A stretch of DNA of 53,386 bases. Source: Piscibacillus sp052246295. Its GTDB lineage: Bacteria; Bacillota; Bacilli; Bacillales; Alkalibacillaceae. Every line of letters begins with the position of its first letter. Position 1 is the stretch's first letter. Below are positions 16,230-24,519 of this stretch, one piece after another. Where the stretch lies: assembly GCA_052246295.1 (NCBI GenBank), contig JBQQCO010000022.1, one strand, 5' to 3'. The position numbers and the translations under genes are program-made. The notes beneath the pieces are model-generated. The model was given only the letters and a program-made list of their open reading frames with translations, was not told the origin of the DNA and ran no database searches.

Positions 16230-16985
16230 ATGAATTGGTTAAATGATTTTTATAGTAAACAATACAAATGGTCTACAGAGCATGATGTTCTTAACTCGGG
16301 TGATTTAAGGTATGATTTATTGGATAAAGTTTTAGCACAAAACCCTAACGGCGACAGTACCATTTTGGATCTGGGTAGTGGTCTTGGTCAGTTTGCCATA
16401 ACAGTGGCAAAAGAAGGGTTCTACGTCACGGCCCTAGAGTTAACAGGCGAAGGGGTCGCTTTTACCAAAGAGATGGCTAAGAGGTATGGTGTTGAGGATA
16501 AAATAACGGTCATTCAAGGCGATTTTTATGAAGTCGAATTGGGTCAAACATTCGATTTTGTATGTTATTGGGATGGATTTGGCATTGGTACAGATGAAGA
16601 GCAGGAAAGATTACTAAAACGAATCTCGAAATGGCTAAAGGATGACGGCACAGTTTTTATCGACCTTTATACCCCATGGTATTGGGCGAAAGTTTCGGGG
16701 AAACAAATGAAAATCGGCGGAATTGAACGTCAATACGGATTTGAGGCAGAGGATTGCCGGATGACTGATACATGGTGGTTAAATGGTCAGCCAAAAGAAA
16801 AGATAACACAATATTTAAGATGTTATTCACCTGCAGATTTGAAATTACTGTTAAGACACACTGAATTAAAACTCATTAATGTTAGCCCAGGTGGAGCAAT
16901 GGATTATGAAAAATGGGAATATCATAAAGAAGTCCCACTACATCAAGCAATGACTTTTCTAGCAACTATAAAAAAGAGCTCGTAA
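16230..16985 (+). CDS. Class I SAM-dependent methyltransferase under attenuator control
   Basis: A 251-residue cytosolic methyltransferase. Motif I is ILDLGSGLGQFA (about 45-56), with the acidic end of strand 2 in VTALELTGEG (about 67-76). Motif II is ITVIQGDFYEVE, motif IV is FDFVCYWDGFGIG, and there is a post-motif IV helix LLKRISKWLKDDG. The C-terminal part is rich in Trp and Tyr (DTWWLNG), typical of enzymes acting on small molecules. It lacks the RNA-binding features of Erm methyltransferases. Expression is predicted to depend on the upstream leader peptide and hairpin, which points to a role in protection against a translation-affecting compound. That is inference. Its last codons belong to a long inverted repeat shared with the MATE gene's 3' end. 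Confidence 0.85.
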   Translation: MNWLNDFYSKQYKWSTEHDVLNSGDLRYDLLDKVLAQNPNGDSTILDLGSGLGQFAITVAKEGFYVTALELTGEGVAFTKEMAKRYGVEDKITVIQGDFYEVELGQTFDFVCYWDGFGIGTDEEQERLLKRISKWLKDDGTVFIDLYTPWYWAKVSGKQMKIGGIERQYGFEAEDCRMTDTWWLNGQPKEKITQYLRCYSPADLKLLLRHTELKLINVSPGGAMDYEKWEYHKEVPLHQAMTFLATIKKSS

Positions 16986-17016
16986 CTAGTAACGGGTTCC
17001 GTTCAGAGGTACAAAA
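16971..17016 (+). repeat. Left arm of a long inverted repeat
   Basis: This 46-base arm matches, in reverse complement, the arm at 17703-17750. The outer AAAAAGAGCT is identical in both. The inner arm AACGGGTTCCGTTCAGAGGT matches with one substitution and a two-base indel. The middle is less conserved. It overlaps the last codons and stop of the methyltransferase. The paired arms frame a roughly 690-bp cassette holding only a terminator and a broken lipoprotein gene. Confidence 0.75.
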
Positions 17017-17064
17017 CGTTAATAACGGTTAAAATTATAATACAATTGACAATCACATCAAAAC

Positions 17065-17092
17065 AGGGGCTTAGAAAAATTCTAAGCCCTTT
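17065..17092. terminator. Bidirectional rho-independent terminator
   Basis: GGGCTTAGAA (17067-17076) pairs with TTCTAAGCCC (17080-17089) around an AAA loop. The plus side ends CCCTTT and the minus side CCCCTGTTTTGAT. It can serve the methyltransferase on the plus strand and the lipoprotein pseudogene on the minus strand. Confidence 0.8.
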
Positions 17093-17140
17093 AACATGGA
17101 TTTTTGTTCTTCAACAAACTCTCAACTTTATTTGAAGAAG

Positions 17141-17672
17141 TTACTCAGGTTTATAATATGGAGCAAAAGAATTAGCGATTTTTATTAGTTCTTCTACAGA
17201 ATAAAGTTCTTGATCCTGTTCAGGAAGATAAACTATAATGTCGTAACTGAAACCTGAATCATTCCAAGTTAAAATTTGGGAACTACCATTATAGAAATAT
17301 TTTGCTTCTGTGCCATTACTCAATTCTAATTGTTGTTCGTTCGCACCTGTTCTATTTCTAAGCTCTTGTTTTGGCTCTATATGAGTTATAACTATTTCTT
17401 CTCCCGATGTACCACGAAGTGAAACTTCTAGGTTGAAATCCAATGGTTTTAATTCATTTAATTTTTTCAGGTAACTCTTCAGTTCTTTGATCATAATGGA
17501 ATAACTTCACTCGTTCTACTTCATATGGCATATGGGTTGGAAGCTTGAACTCATATGGAAAATCATCAATACCCTCTATGTTTTTGGCGTATGGGTGTTC
17601 CGAATTCTGATTACAAGCAGTCAAAAATAAAATAAATAGCAATAAGGTTAACGACATTATCATTTGTTTCAT
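17141..17672 (-). pseudogene. Frameshifted DUF4367-like lipoprotein
   Basis: Two overlapping minus-strand frames form one protein. The first starts at the ATG at 17672, behind GGGAGGG. It encodes a lipoprotein signal with lipobox LTAC, then FPYEFKLPTHMPYEVERVKL, and breaks after LPEKIK. The second frame continues LNELKPLDFNLEVSLRG to a C-terminal region (SGFSYDIIVYL, SVEELIKIANSF) resembling DUF4367/outer-membrane-carrier-like domains of Bacillus. Removing one A from the A6 run near 17460-17467 would join them as LPEKLNELKPLDF. The break could be a real mutation, a phase-variable homopolymer or a sequencing error. The gene sits alone between the arms of a long inverted repeat. Confidence 0.75.
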
Positions 17673-17702
17673 ACGTATCCCTCCCAAACCTACCTTTATC
17701 TA

Positions 17703-17750
17703 TTGTACACCTCTGAACAGAACCCGTTAAGCAATTAGTAAGCTCTTTTT
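17703..17750 (-). repeat. Right arm of a long inverted repeat
   Basis: This arm is the inverted partner of 16971-17016. It includes ACCTCTGAACAGAACCCGTT (17709-17728) and AGCTCTTTTT (17741-17750). Its outer edge touches the stop codon of the MATE gene. Two convergent, unrelated genes therefore end in the same roughly 47-base sequence. Confidence 0.75.
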
Positions 17751-19092
17751 AGATGCTTCTTTTACTTATAAAAATTAATCTAACTGATAATGCCAATGCA
17801 CCGAACCCAAGACCTGTAATTAAGCCTACCCAATATCCATAAGGGCCGAGGTCTGTAAAATTAGCGACTATGTAACCAGTTGGCAGTCCTAAGATCCAGA
17901 ATGATATGAGCGCAATAATTGAAGCAGCGTTTACGTCTTTGTATCCGCGTAAAGCACCTTGAATCGGTGTTCCAATTCCATCTGAAATTTGGAAAAAGAT
18001 CGCGTAAATTAAGAAAGTTTTCATTAAATCAATTACCTTTGGATCGTTACTGTATAGCATGGCGACAGGTTCACGAAAGATGAAAATCAATCCGCCACTT
18101 ACAATAGAGAATATAACTCCAGAACTAATCCCGATTTTAGAATACAATGTGGCCTCACTCAGTCGATTTGCACCAACTTCAAACCCGACAGCAATTGTCA
18201 GTGCCATCGCAATTGCTAGTGGCAACATATAAAATAACGTTGCAAAGTTAATTGCCGCTTGGTGGGCGGCAATCGTTTCAGTGTTATAGACACTCATCAA
18301 TAACGTGATTGCGGCAAAAATACTTGTTTCAAAAAAGATAGTGATACCAATTGGTACTCCAATTTTTAACTGTTCTCCCCAAGCTCTAAATGATGGCTTT
18401 TCAATACTAGAAAAGACTTGATATGAACTAAAGGGAACTTTTTGATGAATGATATAAATAGCAATACATGCCGATATAAAATAAGTGACCGCTGACGCAA
18501 TACCAGCACCTATCCCACCCAATGCAGGAACTCCAAATTTTCCAAAGATAAATAAATAGTTAAAGAAAACATTAATAGGTAAGGCTAATAATATAATGGT
18601 CATGGATGTTTTCGTCTGTCCTAGAGAATCAATAAAAGATCTAAGTAGATTAAATAGGAAAAGAGGCACCATCCCAAGCCCAAGACTCACTAAGTAGTAT
18701 TTTGCGATATGACGAACCTCAGTTTCTAATGATAGTGCGTTTAAAATAGGCGTTAATACGAGTGCGCCTATTATAAAAATAGCTCCTGCTATTGCAATAG
18801 ATAAATAGATCCCTTGTCTGATAACATGTGTAATCCGTTCTGATTGTTGTGCTCCTAATAGCTGAGAGACGATTGGGGGAATTGCCATTAGAATTCCCGT
18901 TACACCAGTGAGAATAGGAACCCATACAGACGAACCGATGGCGACACCCGCAAGGTCATTGGCACCTGCCTGACCCGCCATGATGGTGTCGAAGAAGTTC
19001 ATTAAGTATAGACCAACTTGCGTCACCAAGATTGGAATTAATATTTTTATAAATAAAGATAATTTTTCTGAAATACTTCTAGTTTCATACAT
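17749..19092 (-). CDS. MATE family multidrug efflux transporter
   Basis: A 447-residue inner-membrane antiporter with about 12 membrane helices. The MATE fold is indicated by the internal two-fold pattern, the N-terminal ILVTQVGLYLMNFFDTIMAG segment and the conserved GVPIGITIFFETSIFAAITLL start of the second half. Such proteins export cationic drugs in exchange for Na+ or H+ (NorM/MepA-like). The ATG is preceded by AGGAG at a slightly long spacing. The gene is divergent from the MurG paralog, and its 3' end lies in the right arm of the inverted repeat. Confidence 0.94.
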   Translation of the reverse strand: MYETRSISEKLSLFIKILIPILVTQVGLYLMNFFDTIMAGQAGANDLAGVAIGSSVWVPILTGVTGILMAIPPIVSQLLGAQQSERITHVIRQGIYLSIAIAGAIFIIGALVLTPILNALSLETEVRHIAKYYLVSLGLGMVPLFLFNLLRSFIDSLGQTKTSMTIILLALPINVFFNYLFIFGKFGVPALGGIGAGIASAVTYFISACIAIYIIHQKVPFSSYQVFSSIEKPSFRAWGEQLKIGVPIGITIFFETSIFAAITLLMSVYNTETIAAHQAAINFATLFYMLPLAIAMALTIAVGFEVGANRLSEATLYSKIGISSGVIFSIVSGGLIFIFREPVAMLYSNDPKVIDLMKTFLIYAIFFQISDGIGTPIQGALRGYKDVNAASIIALISFWILGLPTGYIVANFTDLGPYGYWVGLITGLGFGALALSVRLIFISKRSI

Positions 19093-19184
19093 TATTCAAT
19101 CGCGCTCCTATTCAAAACGAACGACATTTGCTAATATGACATTATACTTGATTTTACATGATAAGAATAGAAGGGAAGACATAC

Positions 19185-20255
19185 ATGAGTAAAAAGTCGA
19201 TCGTCTTTACCGGTGGAGGAACTGCCGGCCATGTCGTTGTGAACTTGGCATTAATCCCTGAATTTCTACAAGAGGGGTATGATGTTCACTACATCGGTTC
19301 ATATAAGGGAATTGAAAAAGATTTAATCAGTGATTTAGAGGGTGTTACATATCACGGAATCGCGACTGGTAAGTTAAGAAGATATTTATCTATTGAAAAT
19401 ATTAAAGATCCGTTCCGTGTGCTACAAGGCATTTTTCAAGCGAGGAAAATAATCAAGAAAGTGAACCCTTCTATCGTATTCTCGAAAGGTGGGTTTGTAT
19501 CTGTTCCAGTTGTCATGGCGTCTAAAATGGTAGGCGTACCATCAATTATCCATGAATCAGATTACACACCTGGATTAGCGAATAAGATTGCCACGAAATT
19601 CAGTTCTTATATTTTAACTACTTTTCCTGAAACGGACCAACACTTACCAAGTGAGAAAGCGAAACATATGGGAGCGATTATTCGTGAAGAATTATTTGAA
19701 GGGGATGTAAGAAAAGCCTATGAGTTCACAGGACTAAACGATGACCGACCAGTCATATTAGTTATGGGAGGAAGCTCCGGAGCACAGAAAATCAATGAAT
19801 CAGTTCGCAATGCATTACCAACTTTATTGAAAGAATTCCAAGTGGTTCATTTATGTGGAAAGGGAAAAATTGATCCTTCGATTGAACAGCCTGGATATGT
19901 TCAGTATGAGTATGTGACAGATGAGTTAAAAAATCTATTCGCTATTACTGATGTGATTATATCACGTGCTGGGTCAAACTCAATTTTTGAGTTTCTAGCA
20001 CTCAGAATTCCAATGCTATTAATCCCACTATCTCGTCAGCAAAGTAGGGGCGATCAAATTTTAAATGCTGAGTCGTTTAAGAAGCAAGGTTATGCTGAAG
20101 TGATTGAAGAAGAAGAACTAACAAGAGAATACTTAGTTCAAAAAGTAAAAGAATTAAACGATCAACGTGATCGATTCCAAGATAAAATGAAGACTTATCA
20201 AGCACGAGAAGTGAAAAGTGATGTTGTTCAGCTCATTAAAGATACGATGAAGTAA
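19185..20255 (+). CDS. murG2: MurG-like UDP-GlcNAc:lipid I glycosyltransferase (second copy type)
   Basis: A 356-residue peripheral-membrane GT-B glycosyltransferase. The N-terminal glycine-rich GGGTAGHVVVNLALIP is the lipid-I binding motif. The acceptor region VFSKGGFVSVPVVMASK and the donor-site MGGSSGAQKIN and SRAGSNSIFEFLALRIPMLLIPL are all present. It should add GlcNAc to lipid I to make lipid II. The gene is alone rather than inside a division/cell-wall (dcw) cluster, which is the situation of the second MurG found in several Bacillus species. That supports a paralog, but the rest of the genome would be needed to prove it. The start is the ATG at 19185 behind AAGGGAAG. Confidence 0.88.
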   Translation: MSKKSIVFTGGGTAGHVVVNLALIPEFLQEGYDVHYIGSYKGIEKDLISDLEGVTYHGIATGKLRRYLSIENIKDPFRVLQGIFQARKIIKKVNPSIVFSKGGFVSVPVVMASKMVGVPSIIHESDYTPGLANKIATKFSSYILTTFPETDQHLPSEKAKHMGAIIREELFEGDVRKAYEFTGLNDDRPVILVMGGSSGAQKINESVRNALPTLLKEFQVVHLCGKGKIDPSIEQPGYVQYEYVTDELKNLFAITDVIISRAGSNSIFEFLALRIPMLLIPLSRQQSRGDQILNAESFKKQGYAEVIEEEELTREYLVQKVKELNDQRDRFQDKMKTYQAREVKSDVVQLIKDTMK

Positions 20256-20256
20256 G

Positions 20257-20643
20257 AAAGAGGCTGGGACAAAAGATATCTTATCCTTAGAGAAGACGAA
20301 TATTAGGAGTCAAGTTACTCCTAATATTCGTCTTCAATTTTTAGCTGCGTCAAAATGCTTCGCTTTCCGCAGGCACGGCTTCAACTTCCCCAAACTCACT
20401 TTCGTTCGGAGTTTAAGGATGTTCGGCTAAATACGCAACATCCATGTTGCAACGCCGAACTGACTCACATCCTGTGGCCCCTCAGCTCGTGCTGTTCTGC
20501 GACGACCTGGACGGTCTAGTGTCGGCGTTGGCCATAGGACGTGGCCGTTTTTAGCCGACCAGGAGTCTGCGCATTTTGACTACGCTAATAAAACTCAATA
20601 TTCGTTTTTTGTTAAGCTACTTTTCTTTTGTCCCAGCCTCTTT
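20257..20643. repeat. Composite Bacillaceae intergenic repeat with nested palindromes
   Basis: A 387-bp non-coding element. Perfect 19-bp outer inverted repeats, AAAGAGGCTGGGACAAAAG (20257-20275) and its complement (20625-20643), bound it. Inside is a perfect 19-bp hairpin, GAAGACGAATATTAGGAGT (20292-20310) with 20317-20335. A third pair follows, GTCAAAATGC (20349-20358) with GCATTTTGAC (20571-20580). The GC-rich centre (TTCCGCAGGCACGGCTTC, CTCAGCTCGTGCTGTTC) resembles a repeat I recall as widely dispersed in Bacillaceae genomes. The ends also act as terminators between the convergent murG2 and ger operon. There is no open frame of note. Confidence 0.85.
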
Positions 20644-20648
20644 TATGG

Positions 20649-21791
20649 TTACTCAATAATTCCATAATTTCTAATTGATGTTTTAACGTTTACCGTTACA
20701 TTAATGTTTGGGTACATGTCTCGCCATTCATCTTTCGTTAATTGCTGATTACGGTTTTCGGATATATACGTCTTACCAAATCCAAAGAAATCAGAGTTCG
20801 TTTCTTTAGATTTTTGAATTAATCTCTCAATATTTGTTTTTATTTCTTCACTAATATGTTCTTCTAATTTCTTTAAAGCTTCTTTATTCTGAAGATCGAT
20901 TCTTTCAGTTAGTTCAACAATTCTTCCTTTGATATCGACATCTACCTTGAAATTAAGTGCTGCAGGGTTCGTGATTTCTACATCCGTTCGGTTATGAAGT
21001 TGATCCAATACAACAATTACCTGGTCAGAATTTGGTTCTTCATAATCTTCCATTAAGTTTTTAAACGGTTCAATAGGGAATTTAATATCAACCTGCCCTT
21101 GTCTAAATTTGTCGGAAACTAATCTTGCGTAAAAGATATCATCAATCGGTATATCTCCAACATATTTATCGTCTTGAAAAATAGCCAAGCCAGTAAGTTG
21201 AGCTTTATTATCGTGATTTTCTACAATAGGCACTAATGGATCGTAACCAACAGTAAAATATTTGCGAATAAATTCATGTAATGTATTGCTGGTTATACGC
21301 TCATCCCTAACAGCAGTCTCAATTAAATCCTGTATATAAGTTCCAATATTCGGAGCCTGTTCATAGTTAGAAGCAGTTAGTAAGTGTTCAGTTTGTTGGT
21401 TTGATATTGCAATATAAACCATATCTGATAAAGAGGCATCACGTTCAAGTGTATCAATGTAAGGAAAAATGCCTTCTTTTGAAAGCCGTGGTCCAAAAAT
21501 TATAGACCTAAGTTGACCCGAAACTATTTTATACCCGGACTTTTTATTTGCGTTATTTCTAAGCTCTCTAAATGTTTCTCCTTCGCTGTGAATGATTTGA
21601 GACGCATCTGTTACATCAGGGTTAAATTGAAACAATACTGTTGTAGATTCTAAATAATCTCCTTCTTCTGATTTATCAAAACCATATACTGTCGCAATTC
21701 CCAATTCTTCAAGGATGTGCGTTTCTAAACAACCGGTTAGCAACACCAAAGATATACAGCAAACAATAATTAATTGATGGACTTTTTTCAT
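20649..21791 (-). CDS. Ger(x)C-family spore germination lipoprotein (C subunit)
   Basis: A 380-residue lipoprotein, C subunit of a GerA-type nutrient germinant receptor in the spore inner membrane. The signal peptide carries lipobox LTGC (Cys at about 21). The N-terminal ETHILEELGIATVYGFDKSE and the C-terminal domain with the pattern LEEHISEEIKTNIERLIQKS and WRDMYPNINVTVNVKTSIRNYG are family hallmarks. It is the last gene of the operon and overlaps the B-subunit gene by 4 bp. The operon ends in the inverted-repeat element. Germinant specificity cannot be read from sequence. Confidence 0.95.
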   Translation of the reverse strand: MKKVHQLIIVCCISLVLLTGCLETHILEELGIATVYGFDKSEEGDYLESTTVLFQFNPDVTDASQIIHSEGETFRELRNNANKKSGYKIVSGQLRSIIFGPRLSKEGIFPYIDTLERDASLSDMVYIAISNQQTEHLLTASNYEQAPNIGTYIQDLIETAVRDERITSNTLHEFIRKYFTVGYDPLVPIVENHDNKAQLTGLAIFQDDKYVGDIPIDDIFYARLVSDKFRQGQVDIKFPIEPFKNLMEDYEEPNSDQVIVVLDQLHNRTDVEITNPAALNFKVDVDIKGRIVELTERIDLQNKEALKKLEEHISEEIKTNIERLIQKSKETNSDFFGFGKTYISENRNQQLTKDEWRDMYPNINVTVNVKTSIRNYGIIE

Positions 21792-22888
21792 GATTTTTTC
21801 TTCCCTTTCATTCGATGTCTTATAGCAAAAGGTAATAGTAGAAAAGGAAATCCAAATCCCAATATAAGACCGACTCTTCCTGTAAAATCTGTTAGCGTAT
21901 TAACAAATTGTCGATCAGAAAAAATTGTAACGAACAGTAATGAAAATATAATTAATACAACTAGACAATGTTTCTGTTTTAAACCATGAACTCGTTTACA
22001 GGTGAATGTGACCATCCAACCTAGTAAAATCAAATTAGGTAAAATAACGAGCATCCACAGTGAAACAGCTAATATATCAAATCGTTCAAACATTGGAAAT
22101 GATATAACCTTAAACATTGTTAGAAGAGGCCATACTTTTTCTTCCAATTGTCTTGGTGCAAAATAACCTATGGAAACCATTGTAATGGTTAAATACATTA
22201 CAACTGTAAACACAATTGCTAATTGACTGTACCTTGATACCTTCTTTTTGTCGTTAATAAAAGGGTAAATCAGCCACAAAAGCTCAAATCCTAGAAATGT
22301 ATATGATGAAATTAATACCCCATTTAATAAACCTTCCCATCCAACTGTGAAAAGGGGGAAAAAATTTCTTGTTTCAATAAAAGAAATAGGTGTAGATAAT
22401 AATCCAACCATCCATATTGCTGATAAGAAAAATACAACACTGGCTCCTACAGCTACTCTTATTCCTCCGTATACGGCATACCATACTAGAGTTAATAGTA
22501 ATAATCCTATAAACCAAGAGGACATTTTAGGGAAAATAAACACTTGAACGAATTCAATATAGTTCGTAATAACACTAAGGAACATTAATAAAAAGTAAAT
22601 CACAAATATTGAACTAATGATTTTGCCTAATATGTTTCCCAGCATTTTGGTTAGTACACCTGGTAAATCCTCTGTTTTATAGGTATTTAGGATAAAAACT
22701 ATACACGCTATTACAAGGTGCAAAATTAAACCAGTCAATATAATGGCTAACCAACTATCTTGTTTCGACTCCATAAATACGAGACGTGGATATCCAGCAA
22801 TACCGACACCCACTTGCATGGTGTGAAGCACAATGAACAAATAAGCTGCTTTTATTTGATTGTCTTTTGGAATCGATAGACTCTTCAT
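21788..22888 (-). CDS. GerAB/YndE-family germinant receptor permease (B subunit)
   Basis: A 366-residue membrane protein of the amino-acid/polyamine transporter-like GerB family, with about ten helices. It begins with the KAAYLFIVLHTMQVGVGIAGYP segment typical of these subunits. In GerA-type receptors this subunit binds the germinant. It lies between the A and C subunit genes, with 13 bp after gerA and a 4-bp overlap with gerC, so the three are co-transcribed. Confidence 0.94.
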   Translation of the reverse strand: MKSLSIPKDNQIKAAYLFIVLHTMQVGVGIAGYPRLVFMESKQDSWLAIILTGLILHLVIACIVFILNTYKTEDLPGVLTKMLGNILGKIISSIFVIYFLLMFLSVITNYIEFVQVFIFPKMSSWFIGLLLLTLVWYAVYGGIRVAVGASVVFFLSAIWMVGLLSTPISFIETRNFFPLFTVGWEGLLNGVLISSYTFLGFELLWLIYPFINDKKKVSRYSQLAIVFTVVMYLTITMVSIGYFAPRQLEEKVWPLLTMFKVISFPMFERFDILAVSLWMLVILPNLILLGWMVTFTCKRVHGLKQKHCLVVLIIFSLLFVTIFSDRQFVNTLTDFTGRVGLILGFGFPFLLLPFAIRHRMKGKKKS

Positions 22889-22901
22889 AAGTTAGCTCCA
22901 T

Positions 22902-24416
22902 TTAAAAGTCTTCAATATCATATTTCTTTTTCTTTGGCGGTTCTTCAAAACGCTTTTTATCCTTAGGAATGTTCGTATATGCACGATAATTACTCTTCAA
23001 AAACGGAATACGGATAATTGAGTTATCAAAATCTTTAGGTCTCATCGGGTAAATTGGTGCAAAGTAAGGACGTTTTAAAGATTGTTGTCTTAATACATGA
23101 ATTAAAATAAAAGAATAGCTATAAAAAATCCCAATGAACCCCCATAATCCTGCCATAATGATTAACGGAAAACGCATGATTCGTATAGCGGATCCCATTA
23201 AATAACTTGGGACAGTAAAAGATGCAAGCGCACTGAGAGCAACAATGATAATTAAAATATTGCTTGTAAAACCCGCTTGTACAACTGCTTGCCCAATTAC
23301 AATTCCACCCACGATACCCATTGTCTGACCGACTTTTGTTGGTAGTCGAGCCCCAGCCTCACGAATGAGTTCTATTAGGAATTCTAATATTAAGGCTTCC
23401 AATAGTGGAGGGAATGGCACCCTAGAACGCGAGTGTCCTAACGACACCATGAGAGCAGTTGGAATAATTTCATAGTGAAACGTTAATGCTGCAACATAAA
23501 ATGGAGTTAAGGTTACTGATAAAAACATAGCGATTAAACGCATAATCCGTATAAATGACCCCATATTCCAACGCGTATATAAGTCCTCTGTTGATTCAAA
23601 AAAACTAAAGAAATTGGTTGGTGCAATTACACCACTAGAGCTTTTATCGACTAGTACACCAAGTTTTCCTTCTTTAATTTCATAACAAAATCGATCAGGT
23701 AATTCTGTCACATAGAATTGAGGGAATATTGAGTATGAATTATCTTCAATATATTGCGTCAAAACAGAACTTTCTAGAACATCGTCTGTTTGAAGCTTAT
23801 TAAGCCTTCTTCTCATTTCGTCAATGTTTTCTTCATCGGCAATATCTTTTAAATAAATTAAACGAACCTCACTAGGGATTTCATTTCCTATCACGAACTT
23901 TTCAGTAACTAAGCTTGGATTATCTAACCGCCAATGAACAATGTTTAAATTGGTTTGCATGGACTCAGTAAATGATATTTGAGGTCCAAATATTAAGGAC
24001 TCTGTTTCAGCCCGTTCTGGATTTCTTTCTTTTAATTGAGGGACCCCATAGGTAACACATTGATCCTGTCCTTCTATGTAAATTGCGACAGAACCACCTA
24101 ATAGGTCCCCACCAATATCTTTAACAGCTGTTCTCAATTCTCCATCTGATATTGGAATTCTATTTTTAAGCATAATAGGGTCCCATTGTTCATTCGACTG
24201 TTGAATTAATTCAATAATATGTCTATATATTTGTTCTTTTTCAACCATATAGTTGATGAACATGACTAATATTCTTTGATCTTCATGTTCAAACTTTTTG
24301 GTAGAGAAATCAGGTGATGAATTAAAAAAGCCATCCTTTAAATCTTTCTCTAGCTTTTCAAGTTCACATGGAAAATAACTATTTTTGGATGTCTTATTTC
24401 TGCTTCTCCGTCTCAT
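22902..24416 (-). CDS. GerA-family spore germination protein (A subunit)
   Basis: A 504-residue A subunit of a nutrient germinant receptor. A soluble N-terminal half (residues 1 to about 265, with FINYMVEKEQIYRHIIELI and RNPERAETESLIFGPQISFTE) leads to a C-terminal membrane domain (about 285-470) with LEALILEFLIELIREAGARLP, the conserved hallmark, and VGQTMGIVGGIVIGQAVVQAGF. The basic tail is PKDKKRFEEPPKKKKYD. Receptors of this type form an ion-conducting oligomer triggered by nutrients. It is the first gene of the gerABC operon, behind a sigma-G-like promoter. Confidence 0.96.
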   Translation of the reverse strand: MRRRSRNKTSKNSYFPCELEKLEKDLKDGFFNSSPDFSTKKFEHEDQRILVMFINYMVEKEQIYRHIIELIQQSNEQWDPIMLKNRIPISDGELRTAVKDIGGDLLGGSVAIYIEGQDQCVTYGVPQLKERNPERAETESLIFGPQISFTESMQTNLNIVHWRLDNPSLVTEKFVIGNEIPSEVRLIYLKDIADEENIDEMRRRLNKLQTDDVLESSVLTQYIEDNSYSIFPQFYVTELPDRFCYEIKEGKLGVLVDKSSSGVIAPTNFFSFFESTEDLYTRWNMGSFIRIMRLIAMFLSVTLTPFYVAALTFHYEIIPTALMVSLGHSRSRVPFPPLLEALILEFLIELIREAGARLPTKVGQTMGIVGGIVIGQAVVQAGFTSNILIIIVALSALASFTVPSYLMGSAIRIMRFPLIIMAGLWGFIGIFYSYSFILIHVLRQQSLKRPYFAPIYPMRPKDFDNSIIRIPFLKSNYRAYTNIPKDKKRFEEPPKKKKYDIEDF

Positions 24417-24443
24417 GACAATCTCCTCAATTTTATTTATGAA

Positions 24444-24472
24444 TAGTATGTGATTGTTAATGGAAAATATGT
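24444..24472 (-). promoter_or_regulatory. Sigma-G-like promoter of the ger operon
   Basis: On the minus strand, ACATA (24468-24472) is followed by 17 bases and CATACTA (24444-24450). Relative to the sigma-G consensus GHATR-N18-CATWHTA, the -10 is perfect and the -35 has one mismatch. Germinant receptor operons are forespore (sigma-G) genes, so the context fits. Confidence 0.55.
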
Positions 24473-24519
24473 AAATACTAACAGGGATACAAATTATGAA
24501 TAGCAGTAGGTGAGAACAC

